Positions 20,303 to 29,532 of a stretch of DNA of 64,000 nucleotides are shown piece by piece. The position numbers and the translations under genes were made by a program. The stretch's first letter is position 1, and every line of letters starts with the position of its first letter. The notes beneath the pieces are model-generated. The model saw only the letters and a program-made list of their open reading frames with translations, ran no database searches and was not told the DNA's origin. This DNA is from Vulcanisaeta sp. JCM 16159 (GTDB taxonomy: Archaea > Thermoproteota > Thermoprotei > Thermoproteales > Thermocladiaceae), in the NCBI RefSeq assembly GCF_001316265.1, contig NZ_BBDN01000010.1, positions 34,546 to 98,545 on the forward strand, written 5' to 3'.

Positions 20303-20710
20303 TCACGGCATCACCCTAACACCTCTCTTAATAGCTTTTTGCGCTAAATCACGATCAAAGGTCGCCAATATGGCACCTTCTCTTATAGCTATTGAAAGTA
20401 TTAAATAGTCATTAATGTCCTTTATAGACGCCCTATCTTCAATTATCATCTTAAACGCTCTCTCGTAAATACCCAAATCCTCGAGCAGATAATTAACACG
20501 AGGATCCATCAAGTACTCCCGAAGTTTTAACGCTATTAGATTAAGGTCAATATTTAAATGCCTGGCCATCACCCATATATACTCATGAATCACGATTGAC
20601 GGTATTATTAATTCCGTGGCACTATCAACAATAGTACTTGCATCGTTATAATGCTCGCTATCCTCCACGGTATCGTAAACCAAAACGTTCGTATCAACGA
20701 GTACTTTAAT
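20303..20710 (-). CDS. vapC: VapC-type PIN toxin
   Basis: A PIN-domain ribonuclease toxin. KVLVDTNVLVYDTVED opens the frame upstream of the first standard start at 20683, followed by the second acid in IVIHEYIW, the third in IKDINDYLIL and FDRDLAQ. About 135 residues. No ATG or GTG precedes the conserved VDTN motif; the frame opens at an ATT codon (20708-20710), so either a rare start is used or a base is wrong. It overlaps the AbrB-type antitoxin by a few bases, the normal arrangement. Confidence 0.8.
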   Translation of the reverse strand: MKVLVDTNVLVYDTVEDSEHYNDASTIVDSATELIIPSIVIHEYIWVMARHLNIDLNLIALKLREYLMDPRVNYLLEDLGIYERAFKMIIEDRASIKDINDYLILSIAIREGAILATFDRDLAQKAIKRGVRVMP

Positions 20711-20933
20711 CCATCACCTCCTCAATAGCCCTCTCAATCTCCTCAACAGTAATAGGTCTACCTAACCTAATCGTAGTCCTACTCCTCCTAACAGGAATGA
20801 GTTTAATAACACCCTCACCCTCGTCATAGACAACCTTAACTAAATCCCCAACCCTAATCCCGAGCCTCTCCCTAATACTCGCCGGTATCGTAACCTGGTA
20901 ATTCCTAGTAACCTTAACAATAGTCTCAACCAC
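20706..20933 (-). CDS. vapB: VapB-type AbrB antitoxin
   Basis: 75 residues. The swapped-hairpin AbrB/SpoVT fold is evident from VTRNYQVTIPASIRERLGIR followed by GDLVKVVYDEGEGVIKLIPV. The C-terminal EEIERAIEEVMD is the toxin-binding tail. It precedes and overlaps the PIN toxin. It probably represses its own promoter, as is usual for such modules. Confidence 0.87.
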   Translation of the reverse strand: MVETIVKVTRNYQVTIPASIRERLGIRVGDLVKVVYDEGEGVIKLIPVRRSRTTIRLGRPITVEEIERAIEEVMD

Positions 20934-21018
20934 AGTATTAAGATACAGCCAACTATTTAAGCATTATCTACTATAACGCAATAATTTACTAAACCATAAC
21001 ACTTAACCGTGAAATCCA

Positions 21019-21414
21019 TCATCCCAACTGTTGAGACTTAGTGACATCCATGTAGTCAACCTCAACCACATCCCTAGGATCAACGCCAAGGGACTTACTC
21101 AGATGGTCAAGCACATCGAGCATAATCAGCGCTGGTGCCACAGTTGGAGAGGGCGGAGAGTTGAAGACCGGAGTGGGCGATAATCCTAACCTCAGTCTCG
21201 GAACCACGCTCAATAACCAGGGTCATGCAGGTGAGGTAATGATTAATCCTAAAGAAGAACTTCTGCCCAAAAGCAATAGCGACCCTGGGATTCGTGCCCA
21301 AAACCGTGAAATAAACATTAGACGCGGGATCATAATCCCTAATCACATTAACAACGGGATCAAAACCCGCAGGGAATACCGCTTAATTCCATGAGCCAAA
21401 ACCCTACTACCCAT
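21019..21414 (-). CDS. uncharacterised small conserved protein (frameshifted)
   Basis: Pieces from three frames make one protein of about 131 residues. It starts MGSRVLAHGIKRY at 21414, then PAGFDPVVNVIRDYDPASNV, TVLGTNPRVAIAFGQKFFFR with INHYLTCMTLVIERG and EVRIIAHSG, and ends VLDHLSKSLGVDPRDVVEVD with YMDVTKSQQLG. Joints are at about 21377 (C run) and 21115. It resembles small archaeal proteins of the DUF6054 type, but this is from memory. Its start overlaps the end of the TOPRIM gene, so it may be the third gene of that operon. Confidence 0.5.
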
Positions 21415-22083
21415 CAAATCGGCATGAACAAAGTGCACTCTTAAAGATATTCATTATACCGTTATTCCTAGGATCATCAAGAGCCCTCATAATGGAGACA
21501 TGAAGGCTTGGCTCATCACCAGCAATCCATAACTACGAAGAAAATCCTCTAAAGATGGAATTACGAGGACAAACTGGAAAAGAACTTCACCATCCCTATA
21601 CCTCAAGACGCAATCATGAGACATGAAAGACCCTGCATTAATTCCCTGCCCGCACTCCACACTCGGTTTATACTGGGGAAACTTATTCCTATTGCTGATG
21701 AAGTTTTCAACGTCACGCTTTAATCTATCGAAAGTATTAACTGCATCATTGGAATCGGAATCGCGTAAAACCAATACCTTTACCTTGATGGACGACCTAA
21801 TAGAACGTAATTTACTAACGAGGACCCTAACATTACGATCAAGCCTGTCCCTACCACCCTCAATAATAAATGGAAGTTCTTTATTATCTATGACACGCCT
21901 AACTAGCCTGTCCTTATCCTTGGGCTCTACATTCATAACCTTGCGATTAGGCTCTATTCTCGAGACAACTTCCCTGATGAATTCGTAATCATGCACGCCC
22001 TCGCATAGGGCAATTATGATGCAATTAGGGCCCCCTGAGGTCCGACTCAAGCTCGTGCCTCTCGCCATACGCCTCCTCACCAC
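21407..22083 (-). CDS. TOPRIM-domain protein paired with an OLD-like ATPase (frameshifted)
   Basis: Opens near 22083 or at 22068 (MARGTSLSRT). IIIALCEGVHDYEFIREVV carries the conserved TOPRIM glutamate and KVLVLRDSDSNDAVNTFDRL the DxD motif, as in DUF3226/DUF4435-type nucleases or primases. The first frame ends at 21487, but another frame after FLRSY continues WIAGDEPSLHVSIMRALDDP and ends CRFDG at 21407. About 225 residues. The start overlaps the ATPase by 44-59 bases. The pair resembles two-gene defence systems with an ABC-like ATPase and a TOPRIM effector (PARIS or split OLD). A defence role is inference. Confidence 0.68.
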
Positions 22084-23304
22084 TCAATTGCTCATAATCA
22101 ATGCTACCATCGGGCATCAGGTAGAGCCTAATCAACCTAACCCTATCAAGGGCATTCCTATCCCTAGCCTCATTAAGCAGGTAATCAAGGAACTCAAGCG
22201 ATTGGGTAGCCATAACGAATTGAATACGGTCAAGGAACCTAGGCTCAACCATGTACCTAGCGAGAACCTCCATGAAGCCAGGGTGCAGATGAGCCTCAGG
22301 CTCATCGATCACGGCAACGTCAACGCCCATGACAATGAGACTGAGCATCCTAACCAGGGCCTTAAAGCCATCACCCATCAAGTCATAGGGCACAGAAACC
22401 CTATTGTCGCCAAACTTAGAATTACCTGCCTATCCCTATAATCATAGAAATAACGAACCTCCTTCCTTAATAAGTCAACCAACTCGGTTTGTTTATCAGG
22501 TAGTAAGTCCTCTATTAGGAATGGGTTCATTGATAAATGCTGAACACGTACTGGCTTTACATCCATCCTTCTACCAATATGAATAATGTGAGTTTCAGAA
22601 AACAACTTCTTTAATTGATTATTTAATATTCTCTTAGCCTCATTGGCACTCAATCCCAACTTCTCCAACTTACTAATTGCATCTTCACTAACTTCTACTC
22701 CGCTTAAAGGTAATAATGCAACATTGAATAATTCATCATTAACATACGTACTTATAATCATAATCTTCAACAATAAATCATTTACATAATCATTAAGTAC
22801 AGCCACCACATTATCAATAAACTCCTTAAATGCCTCCGTGAGATCTTTAACATCCTTACGCTCCCTCTGCATTTTACGAAAAGCATTCATAAGTATTTCC
22901 TGGGATCTCGGCGTTAATTCAGTGAGCGATTTCGTTAGTTCTCGCATTATGTCACTGCGTAAATTGCCTAGTTCCTCAAAACCCTTAGTTATCTCCACTT
23001 TAATGCGATGAGTTGAACCTTGGCTGATCAAGTCGCCGGACACAACGGCGACCTTTCTATTACTCCTCAAATTAATTAAATAATTACTCTTAAGTTCAAG
23101 TTTTGAAAGCGCATCAACATGAGGCTCTGATGTGGTAATCTTAAAATCACTCACTGAGGAGAGGAGCAGGGCAGTGGCCTCAAGCGCCGTACTCTTACCC
23201 GTGTTATTCCTACCAACGAAGACCGTAATATCGCCAAGCTCAATATCAAGCTTAGCAAATGGTCCATAATCCTCAAGCAATAACCGCCTCAATACAACAA
23301 CCAT
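22025..23304 (-). CDS. ABC-like AAA ATPase of the OLD/RecF type (frameshifted)
   Basis: The N-terminus has the RecF/OLD-like start LRRLLLEDYGPFAKLDIELG and Walker A VFVGRNNTGKSTALEATA. A helical insert (residues about 110-230) is rich in charged helices. After the joint at about 22385 come the signature-like DLMGDGFKALVRML and Walker B DVAVIDEPEAHLHPGFMEVL, then the H-loop region FVMATQSLEFLDYL. About 427 residues. Such ATPases pair with TOPRIM nucleases. It is the first gene of the operon, and the TOPRIM gene overlaps its end. Confidence 0.78.
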
Positions 23305-23350
23305 GAAATAAATGTAGCAACAGGGCTAAAATACCTTTTGAAAAATCAAT

Positions 23351-23829
23351 TCACGGCATACCCACTCCCTTAACGGTTGATCTAGACCACCACGTGCTGA
23401 GGAGCGCCATGGCTAATGCATAAATAGGGAGTAAAGTGGCTATCATTACTGGGACGTACGTAGCGGTGTAAAGAGCAATCAAATCGCCGGGCGTCGGCGC
23501 GGAAGCTATTAAGTGCGGAGGAAACCCCATGACGGCGTATAAAAAGGCGAGCTCGCAACCGGCACAATAAGACACATGGCAAGGTAAACCAGGGACTGAA
23601 GGAAAGCCCTCCTAAACCCAAAGCCGAACTCCACAATGTCATCCCTAAGGAACTTAATCACTAACGCAAAACCAACAATTGAAATAGCCACCAAATAAAG
23701 CATTGACAATTGAAATTCCCTAGCTAAGGTGACTGGAATAACGAAGACCCAAGCAAACGGATTAAGAAAAACAGCAACACCAAGCCCATACAATAAGCGG
23801 GTGTAATTTTGAGGCATACCTATCACCAT
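23351..23829 (-). CDS. small polytopic membrane protein (frameshifted)
   Basis: Two frames meet at about 23570. The N-terminal part has three hydrophobic stretches (YGLGVAVFLNPFAWVFVIPV, LSMLYLVAISIVGFALVI and SLVYLAMCLI). The C-terminal part continues AGCELAFLYAVMGF and VMIATLLPIYALAMALLSTW. About 160 residues with four or five membrane segments. I do not recognise it. It lies 12 bases behind the secreted protein at 23842-24470 on the same strand, so they are probably cotranscribed. Confidence 0.5.
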
Positions 23830-23841
23830 TGAGTCCTAAGC

Positions 23842-24470
23842 CTAGGAGACATTTAAGTTTTGGCAAGACCACGTATTAGTAAATAATGAATAAACATTTA
23901 GATCACTATATACGCATCCTTCGTACGTACCACTAACTACTGGAGCCCATTTACCGGTTAATGACACAGTGGCTATAAAGTCGCCAGGTACGTAATAAAT
24001 GATCCAACCAGATATAAAGTACCAGCTATTAGGAGGTACTGAGACGCCGTAGAACGAAGTACCTGTATACGTATAACTAAATGAGGGAGTACCGCTAAAG
24101 CCAGGCAAGTTCCAATATGTAACCTGAGGCTGAGGATTAAGGCATTTAGAAGGCCTTGTCCGTTTATATAAGTAACGATGAAATAATCGTAAATGCCTAA
24201 TGGGTCAATCATAATGCAGTTTATCTGAAAAGACGTTGTCTGTCCAGGTGAGATGGATGTTGAACCCCATGTGAATGTGCAGTACTCGGCAATTGTGGTC
24301 GGCTTGATTATTACTGCGCCGTTCGTGGACGCTAATGCAATTGGAGGACTTAGTAGGTTTAATATAAAGAGCATGATTAAGTAGATAGAAAATAAACCGA
24401 CAATTACACCACCGTATTTCCACAGTTTATGCTTTAAGCTCGCACCCTCAGTTTTGGTGAGAGACGCCAT
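23842..24470 (-). CDS. membrane-anchored extracellular protein (frameshifted)
   Basis: An N-terminal membrane anchor (GGVIVGLFSIYLIMLFILNL) follows a basic MASLTKTEGASLKHKLWK. The rest is a beta-rich, Thr/Ser/Tyr-rich exterior domain. At about 24135 the frame changes from GQGLLNAL to NPQPQVTYWNLPGFSGTPSF and runs to SCQNLNVS at 23842. About 209 residues. Few Lys and Arg and many Ser and Thr are typical of secreted thermoproteal proteins. No known domain is recognised. Confidence 0.5.
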
Positions 24471-24758
24471 ACGGTAGTCCCATTATAGTGGGCTTTTTGC
24501 CTCGGATGTTCAGACAAAATACTCGAGCCATATCCCGAGGAAGGTTAATAAACGGACACCAATAACTAATAACTGGATGAGCTCCTCCCGTCCCCACTGA
24601 ACCAATGATGTAAACCGGGCCGGCAGTGATCAATCTCTAATGACTCATTTAATTCATTAATACTTATTCAAATCACCCGTCATACTCGGCTTAGCATTTC
24701 AACTACTCCAATAAGTTACAGCTAAGACATTAGGTTTATGTTCATTTTAAAATAACTC

Positions 24759-24787
24759 TGGCGATATATATATTAGTTAAAATAAAG
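24759..24787 (+). promoter_or_regulatory. promoter cassette, copy 1
   Basis: tggcgatatatatattag and the following ttaaaataaa form a BRE/TATA element 18 bases before the ATG at 24795. Nearly the same sequence, at nearly the same distance from a start, stands at 27397-27426. Confidence 0.55.
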
Positions 24788-24794
24788 TTATTTG

Positions 24795-25028
24795 ATGAAG
24801 GACCCGCTTAAGAGTAAGGTGAACAGGCAAGTTATTATATGGGGCTTGGTAATCCTTATGGTAGTGTTGGGTATAATAATGGTTTTACTTCCCGCATATC
24901 GCGCACCGCCGCCATGGCTTGGAGGAGGAACGTGGAGCAGTCACTCTATGTCTATCGATCCTATAAACGCTATGCGGGCCTACACCTCTTCCGCCTTGCT
25001 GGGCAATGTAATTATTTTTAGTTTTTAA
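24795..25028 (+). CDS. short single-span membrane protein (candidate secreted peptide precursor)
   Basis: 77 residues. Basic N-terminus MKDPLKSKVNRQ, one membrane segment (IIWGLVILMVVLGIIMVLLP), then APPPWLGGGTWSSHS and a weakly hydrophobic tail ending GNVIIFSF. The ATG at 24795 is preferred to the TTG at 24792 because it fits the promoter spacing. A membrane protein gene follows after 37 bases. Comparable in layout to the protein at 27437. The function is unknown; a bacteriocin-like or signal peptide precursor is possible but unproven. Confidence 0.5.
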   Translation: MKDPLKSKVNRQVIIWGLVILMVVLGIIMVLLPAYRAPPPWLGGGTWSSHSMSIDPINAMRAYTSSALLGNVIIFSF

Positions 25029-25065
25029 TTAAAATTTAAAAATAAAATTGGTATATTTTTATTTA

Positions 25066-25521
25066 ATGAAACGCCTATTTGATTTATTAATTGGATTTAT
25101 AATAGTTATTACGGGTGTCATTACCGCATTACTCCTCTATCCATTTTATTTCAAAATCGATAGTGGTGCCATGCTCATAATTGCCCTACTGATTCCGCTT
25201 CTATTTGGCATTGTTGGTGTTGGTTGGGTCCTAGGTGGTTGGGCGGGGGTTGGCGCGGCCATTGGGGAGTTGGGTCTCAGGTTCAGGATTTGGCTGCTCA
25301 TGCACTTGCTCTACGGTGATAAGGAATTTCTCATAGACCTAATGCTAATACAATACGTGTTAATGAACATATACGAAATACCCTACGAACTCTCCATAAA
25401 CGGGCACGAGGTCATAATCAAGGCACCACTGAGTAGGGACGCGAGCATCAGACTCATGAACTACCTGAACCAGAGAATGAATAAATTGCTCATCATAAGC
25501 GTAGAACCAATGAAGCAATGA
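25066..25521 (+). CDS. membrane protein with a cytosolic C-terminal domain
   Basis: 151 residues from ATG 25066 (the frame also opens at TTG 25048). Two or three hydrophobic segments (LLIGFIIVITGVITALLLYP and MLIIALLIPLLFGIVGVGWV) are followed by a soluble part with YEIPYELSINGHEVIIKAPL and MNYLNQRMNKLLIISVEP. The family is unknown. It is cotranscribed with the short membrane protein before it and ends just before the convergent gene at 25538. Confidence 0.55.
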   Translation: MKRLFDLLIGFIIVITGVITALLLYPFYFKIDSGAMLIIALLIPLLFGIVGVGWVLGGWAGVGAAIGELGLRFRIWLLMHLLYGDKEFLIDLMLIQYVLMNIYEIPYELSINGHEVIIKAPLSRDASIRLMNYLNQRMNKLLIISVEPMKQ

Positions 25522-25537
25522 ATAAGGTAGTAAATAC

Positions 25538-27045
25538 CTACTGGGGCTTCACGATGCTCAAGGCGTTGATGAGCAACTCCCTGTCCTCACCATTGCATAT
25601 GATTACCGTACCCCAAACCACCTTACGAACCCTGATACCGAGACCGACAAGCTCATCCCTAAGCCTCCGAGCCTTCCCTGAGTCGCCAAGTGAAATTAAT
25701 ACGCAGGACTCGGTATACTCGTAGCCCCTCCCATTACGGCCCTGGCCACGTGCACATGCCACCTCCTAATTCTATACCTCCCAAGCACATTGACCAAGTC
25801 ATCAATACTCGGTAGCCTCCTGGGCTCGCCATAAAACTTCTCATAAACACCAAGCATCCTGAGAATGCGCTTGGTATCCTCAATGGGCACGTATATTTCG
25901 AAGACCCCACCACGGTTATTAACACTCACGTTAAAACCAGCCGACCTCAGGTCGCTGACCATGGCCCTCGCCAAACCCTCATCACTCGTTGACTTGGCTA
26001 GGTACCATCCACGGCCCATATTATGCTTCCTCAGTATTAGGTCATGACCAAGAACATTAATCACGGGGTACTTGGCGTAGGTCAGGCAGGGGGTTGAGTA
26101 CCTAACAGCCTCCACCAACTTAACACCCCTATCGGTAAGCCCATACATGGGCCAACCACCAGCCAAACCAACGATATCACTAATCACCATAGCCTTCACA
26201 GGGCAAACCACGTAATGCTCACTACCCCTACCCGAGGAACCACCAAAGAAATTACCAGAACAACCATAGAGCCCACACAGAAACTCATCCATAAACCTCC
26301 TAACGGGCTCATCAGTCACAAACGAAAACCCAATGTCAAAGGAGCCACGACCAACATGACCCAAAACACCATCACCAACAAACCAACCAAACAAAGAAGC
26401 CCTACCAATAAAACCATTAACCGCATAATAAACAAACCTAACACCCTTTCTAAACCTAACAACGCCCCAATTACCCAAAGCCTCCCTAAGCCAAGGAACC
26501 AGGTAGTCGGGAACTCTAGGATTGCTAAGTAAGGTCTCCGCCTTCTCTCTATTCACGATGAATTTCTCGATTTTATCTCTTAATCTTCCTGTCATTGGTA
26601 TTATGTGCTTAAATGATACGTTTAACCCAGCCTTACCCTCACTAATGGTTACGTATATATAATCCTTAATCTTATCCACATCAAGGTAGCTAATTAACGA
26701 GATCAATAATGTGGCTGCCAGGTGAGGGTCTGGCGAGTTCAACGTAACCACCCGCGTACCGTTATTATACTCTACTGGGGATACATCGCTAATGAAGAGA
26801 CCAGCAAGTATTGGTTCTGCATCGTTGATTTTAACGTCTAACGTGACGAATGGGCGTAGTGAGAATCCACTTAGGTAATGCATCGTGGTGCCCAGAGCAG
26901 AATACTTAGTACTAACGTTGTCTTCGCTCTTGATTCTATCCCAATTATTTAATATTTCATTTTTAACATTTACTAACGTATTGACGAGCTCTTCGACCGT
27001 GATTTCTATATCGTTGTTAATACCGGGTAAATTACTTAGGAGCAT
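25538..27045 (-). CDS. LAGLIDADG-like / PaREP2b-like protein (frameshifted)
   Basis: About 502 residues. The first frame runs from 27045 to about 25745; a second frame adds GRGYEYTESCVLISL through LLINALSIVKPQ. The middle contains SLFGWFVGDGVLG, which reads like a LAGLIDADG helix, followed by DIGFSFVTDEPVRRFMDEFL. A second alpha-beta repeat is near WYLAKSTSDEGLARAMVSDL and GGVFEIYVPIEDTKRILRML. This layout resembles LAGLIDADG proteins, and large PaREP2b-type proteins are common in Thermoproteales. The assignment is tentative. It has AT-rich promoter sequence upstream near 27055. Confidence 0.45.
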
Positions 27046-27161
27046 TTTGCATCCATATAGTTAATTTATCTTCTTGGTTTATAAATTACTTTCAGTACTG
27101 CAGTAGAAAGGTAAGTAAGACTTAAATAAGTCATGGTTGCATAAGAGTGCGGGGATAAAGT

Positions 27162-27320
27162 ACGCCATCACACGGCAGCCTTACAAAGGCAGGCAAGGTG
27201 AGGAGTCAGACGCCTAGGATTCCGCCTAAGCCTAGGAAGAATCTTGTGCCTAGGAGGAGGAATAGTCGTAATTATAGGCGTTTGCTTTATAGGCTTGGTC
27301 AGGGTCAGCAGGTTTCGTAG
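27162..27320 (+). CDS. rps30e: 30S ribosomal protein S30e
   Basis: A 52-residue basic frame reads [62 protein letters not shown] is the S30e signature. The position of the expected Met is an ACG (27162-27164); a stop lies four codons upstream, and the first standard start in frame is an internal GTG. Either a non-AUG start is used or the base is wrong. A TATA-like cttaaataagt (27121-27131) precedes it. It lies isolated between accessory genes. Confidence 0.8.
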   Translation, partial: TPSHGSLTKAGKVRSQTPRIPPKPRKNLVPRRRNSRNYRRLLYRLGQGQQVS

Positions 27321-27396
27321 TTTTGTTTCTTAAAAATTTCCTTCTTTCTTTTGTTGGTAATCTTAACTGTATTTAGGTGTTATTTTAGGTGATTGG

Positions 27397-27426
27397 TGGC
27401 GCAATATATATATTAGATAAAATAAA
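27397..27426 (+). promoter_or_regulatory. promoter cassette, copy 2
   Basis: tggcgcaatatatatattag plus ataaaataaa, ending 10-20 bases before the ATG at 27437. It matches copy 1 at 24759 except for a few bases. Confidence 0.55.
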
Positions 27427-27436
27427 TAAACATGGT

Positions 27437-27738
27437 ATGTGGTCTGCGGGTACTAAGGGCGTGCGTAGGAAGGAGATTATTGAGGCGGTTGTCGCGGTGT
27501 CGATCATGCTGCTTTTTGAGTTTACGGCACCGGCGATTGCTTGGCTATCGGTACGATGGGTGTTGGTGATATAGTGGCTGCAGCAACCTTTGCGGCCAGT
27601 TTTGGAGCTGGGGCCGCGTTTTGGGGTTACGTGGGAAACTGTGGTTACTCTATTTATTTAGGAGTCACTCATGGTTGGGGTGCGTTTAATAATCCATCAC
27701 CCTGGCTTTGTGCTGGTATTACTGCGGGTATTTTATGA
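27437..27738 (+). CDS. short Gly/Ala-rich hydrophobic protein (candidate peptide precursor), frameshifted
   Basis: About 101 residues. Basic start MWSAGTKGVRRKEI, a hydrophobic helix (AVVAVSIMLLFEFTAPAIAW), then LSGTMGVGDIVAAATFAASF, GAGAAFWGYVGNCGYSIYL and GVTHGWGAFNNPSPWLCAGI. Two cysteines are about 35 residues apart. The joint at about 27552 lacks one G. The Gly/Ala-rich mature-like region resembles bacteriocin-type peptides. A membrane metalloprotease follows 14 bases later. The role is inferred only from layout. Confidence 0.5.
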
Positions 27739-27752
27739 CGGTGTAATGAACA

Positions 27753-29147
27753 ATGCCGGCTAGGTTAAAAACGATTTATAATCTATTTTTTGGCATTTTA
27801 ATAGCCGTACTGATGTTTTTCGCGGAGCTCTACCTATCTGGGCTTCTCAAGAATGTGAGGTTTTCGCCCACCCTGAATTACGTTGTGGGTAGTGCAGGGG
27901 GTCTCTTGGTAATTGCGTATTTCGTTCATGGGGCATACCGCGTGGTGTTAGGGTCTGTTAGGGATAAGGCGATGCGGCGCATGGTGATTAATGTCGTTAC
28001 ATTGCTTGCGGTATTACTTACCGCGGAATTTACGGGCCTTATCTTCATGAGTCTTCATTACCTGTTTAGGCTTTCGATAGGTTACTTCGTGGGTTTTGTC
28101 ATCGCATATTTCGTATTGTCGATGTTGATTAATGAAGCTTTGATCTACACCTACATTAAGGGTGTTGGGGGCTTTGGCGTTCATGGGGGTAGGCGTGCAC
28201 TGATTCGTTTGGTCAGTGATAGTAAATATAATGGTTATACCATAAGCATGCTTTACCACGACCTGGTAATTCTCATGTATCCTGAGGACTATGAGGACGG
28301 TGTTATCGAGGTTATTAATGCCCATGAGGGCTATCACGCGAGGTTTAAGCATACCGTGATCCTCAACGCCGTTTTGTTCATTAGTGTACCCTTCCTGATT
28401 TATTACGGTGTTAGGGGTTACTCAATGCTGTGGACTGCGTTGCCCCTCCTGGCCGTGTTAATCCTAACATTGGCTAGGTCCTTTGAATTGCTTGCTGACA
28501 AGGCCGTTTATGATAGGTTGGGGCCTGGGGCCCTGGGTTACTTTAGGGTGATACTTAGGTCACTTTACGGTATTGATGATCCGAGGAGGGCCCCAATTAG
28601 GTCTAGGATTACGCATCCAGGTAGGAGGGACTTGGTATTATCGAGCGGTGACGTCCTTGGCGCATACGCGCCTTGGGAGTTTCCACTGCTTACCTCCTTG
28701 TTTGTCGGTTTTATTCTCGTCGGCACCTCCGTACTTCGCCCGGTGGGTATTTACATTGGGCCGGCCCTGCTTGTTTATATGGGTGTTGTTATTGGTTCAT
28801 TCTTGCTAACGGTTCTTCTGGGCATTGTTTATAGGCCCATCATTAGGTGGTTCAGTCATGGTATGAGTAATGAGTCGGTACTTAACCTTTCCATGTTGGA
28901 TTCCTCGGTCTTTACGGTATGTTCTGCTATGGTGTTCATATTCTATTTAATTTATCATTCATGGCTGTACTCAAATATTACTGCCGTTGCTCTTTCCTTT
29001 CTATTTTCATTGTTGGTCACCTGGTTTGTGTTACGTGATGTTGGGCGTGCGTTATTAATTGCTGTATTGATTACGTTAATATTTATTGCCCTAAACTATC
29101 TTTATTACATGGTAATACCTATCATTCATATTCCTTATTTTAGGTGA
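27753..29147 (+). CDS. integral-membrane zinc metalloprotease, M48/M56-like
   Basis: 464 residues, intact. About eight membrane segments, four before and four after the catalytic part. The zinc site is HEGYH (residues 191-195, HExxH type) in VINAHEGYHARFKHT, with the third-ligand motif FELLADKAVYDRLG about 50 residues later, as in HtpX/Ste24 (M48). The signature is a variant, so close family placement is uncertain. It follows the short Gly/Ala-rich protein in one transcript and may process it or other membrane peptides. Confidence 0.72.
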   Translation: MPARLKTIYNLFFGILIAVLMFFAELYLSGLLKNVRFSPTLNYVVGSAGGLLVIAYFVHGAYRVVLGSVRDKAMRRMVINVVTLLAVLLTAEFTGLIFMSLHYLFRLSIGYFVGFVIAYFVLSMLINEALIYTYIKGVGGFGVHGGRRALIRLVSDSKYNGYTISMLYHDLVILMYPEDYEDGVIEVINAHEGYHARFKHTVILNAVLFISVPFLIYYGVRGYSMLWTALPLLAVLILTLARSFELLADKAVYDRLGPGALGYFRVILRSLYGIDDPRRAPIRSRITHPGRRDLVLSSGDVLGAYAPWEFPLLTSLFVGFILVGTSVLRPVGIYIGPALLVYMGVVIGSFLLTVLLGIVYRPIIRWFSHGMSNESVLNLSMLDSSVFTVCSAMVFIFYLIYHSWLYSNITAVALSFLFSLLVTWFVLRDVGRALLIAVLITLIFIALNYLYYMVIPIIHIPYFR

Positions 29148-29167
29148 TGCGTATCAGGGATACGCAT
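29147..29167. repeat. perfect inverted repeat at the end of the protease gene
   Basis: ATGCGTATC-AGG-GATACGCAT: nine-base arms with a three-base loop, beginning on the last base of the protease stop codon. It could form a 3' hairpin or be a protein-binding site. Confidence 0.55.
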
Positions 29168-29532
29168 ATTGTATTAGGTAATATGGCTATTATGTGGATC
29201 AGTATTACAGGATGTATTTTTACTAGGCTTTGTTTTACCGCATCATGTATGCCTACCTACAATGCATGACTTAACGTCCACGCAGATGCTCTTATAAGGT
29301 GAATAGCACCTGCACTGAAGGAGTAAATCTCGATGGCGTAATTCGGCGCACATCAAGGCGCTACATACCTCTAAACCTCACTGTGCGTTATTCCGAAAAC
29401 GTACTTGTACATTGCATAGTCATCAAGTATCATGAGAATTATAGTTAAAATAATGTATTACTGATTAACCGTTACTCATTGTGTTAATCTGCAGAGACCT
29501 TATAATATATCTTTAACGACTGTGCTTCACTC
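29168..29532. other. intergenic region without a recognised gene
   Basis: About 365 bases with stops in all frames and no coding match that I can read. A TATA-like ataatatatct at 29501-29511 probably serves the gene at 29533. No RNA gene was recognised. Confidence 0.4.

Noticed and set aside
24448..24633. A 61-codon frame on the minus strand
   Set aside because: It overlaps the anchored protein start and has no hydrophobic anchor, motif or promoter of its own.
26215..26532. A 105-codon plus-strand frame rich in Asn, Thr, Pro and Lys
   Set aside because: It is antisense to the well-supported LAGLIDADG-like gene, and its composition follows from that gene's codons.
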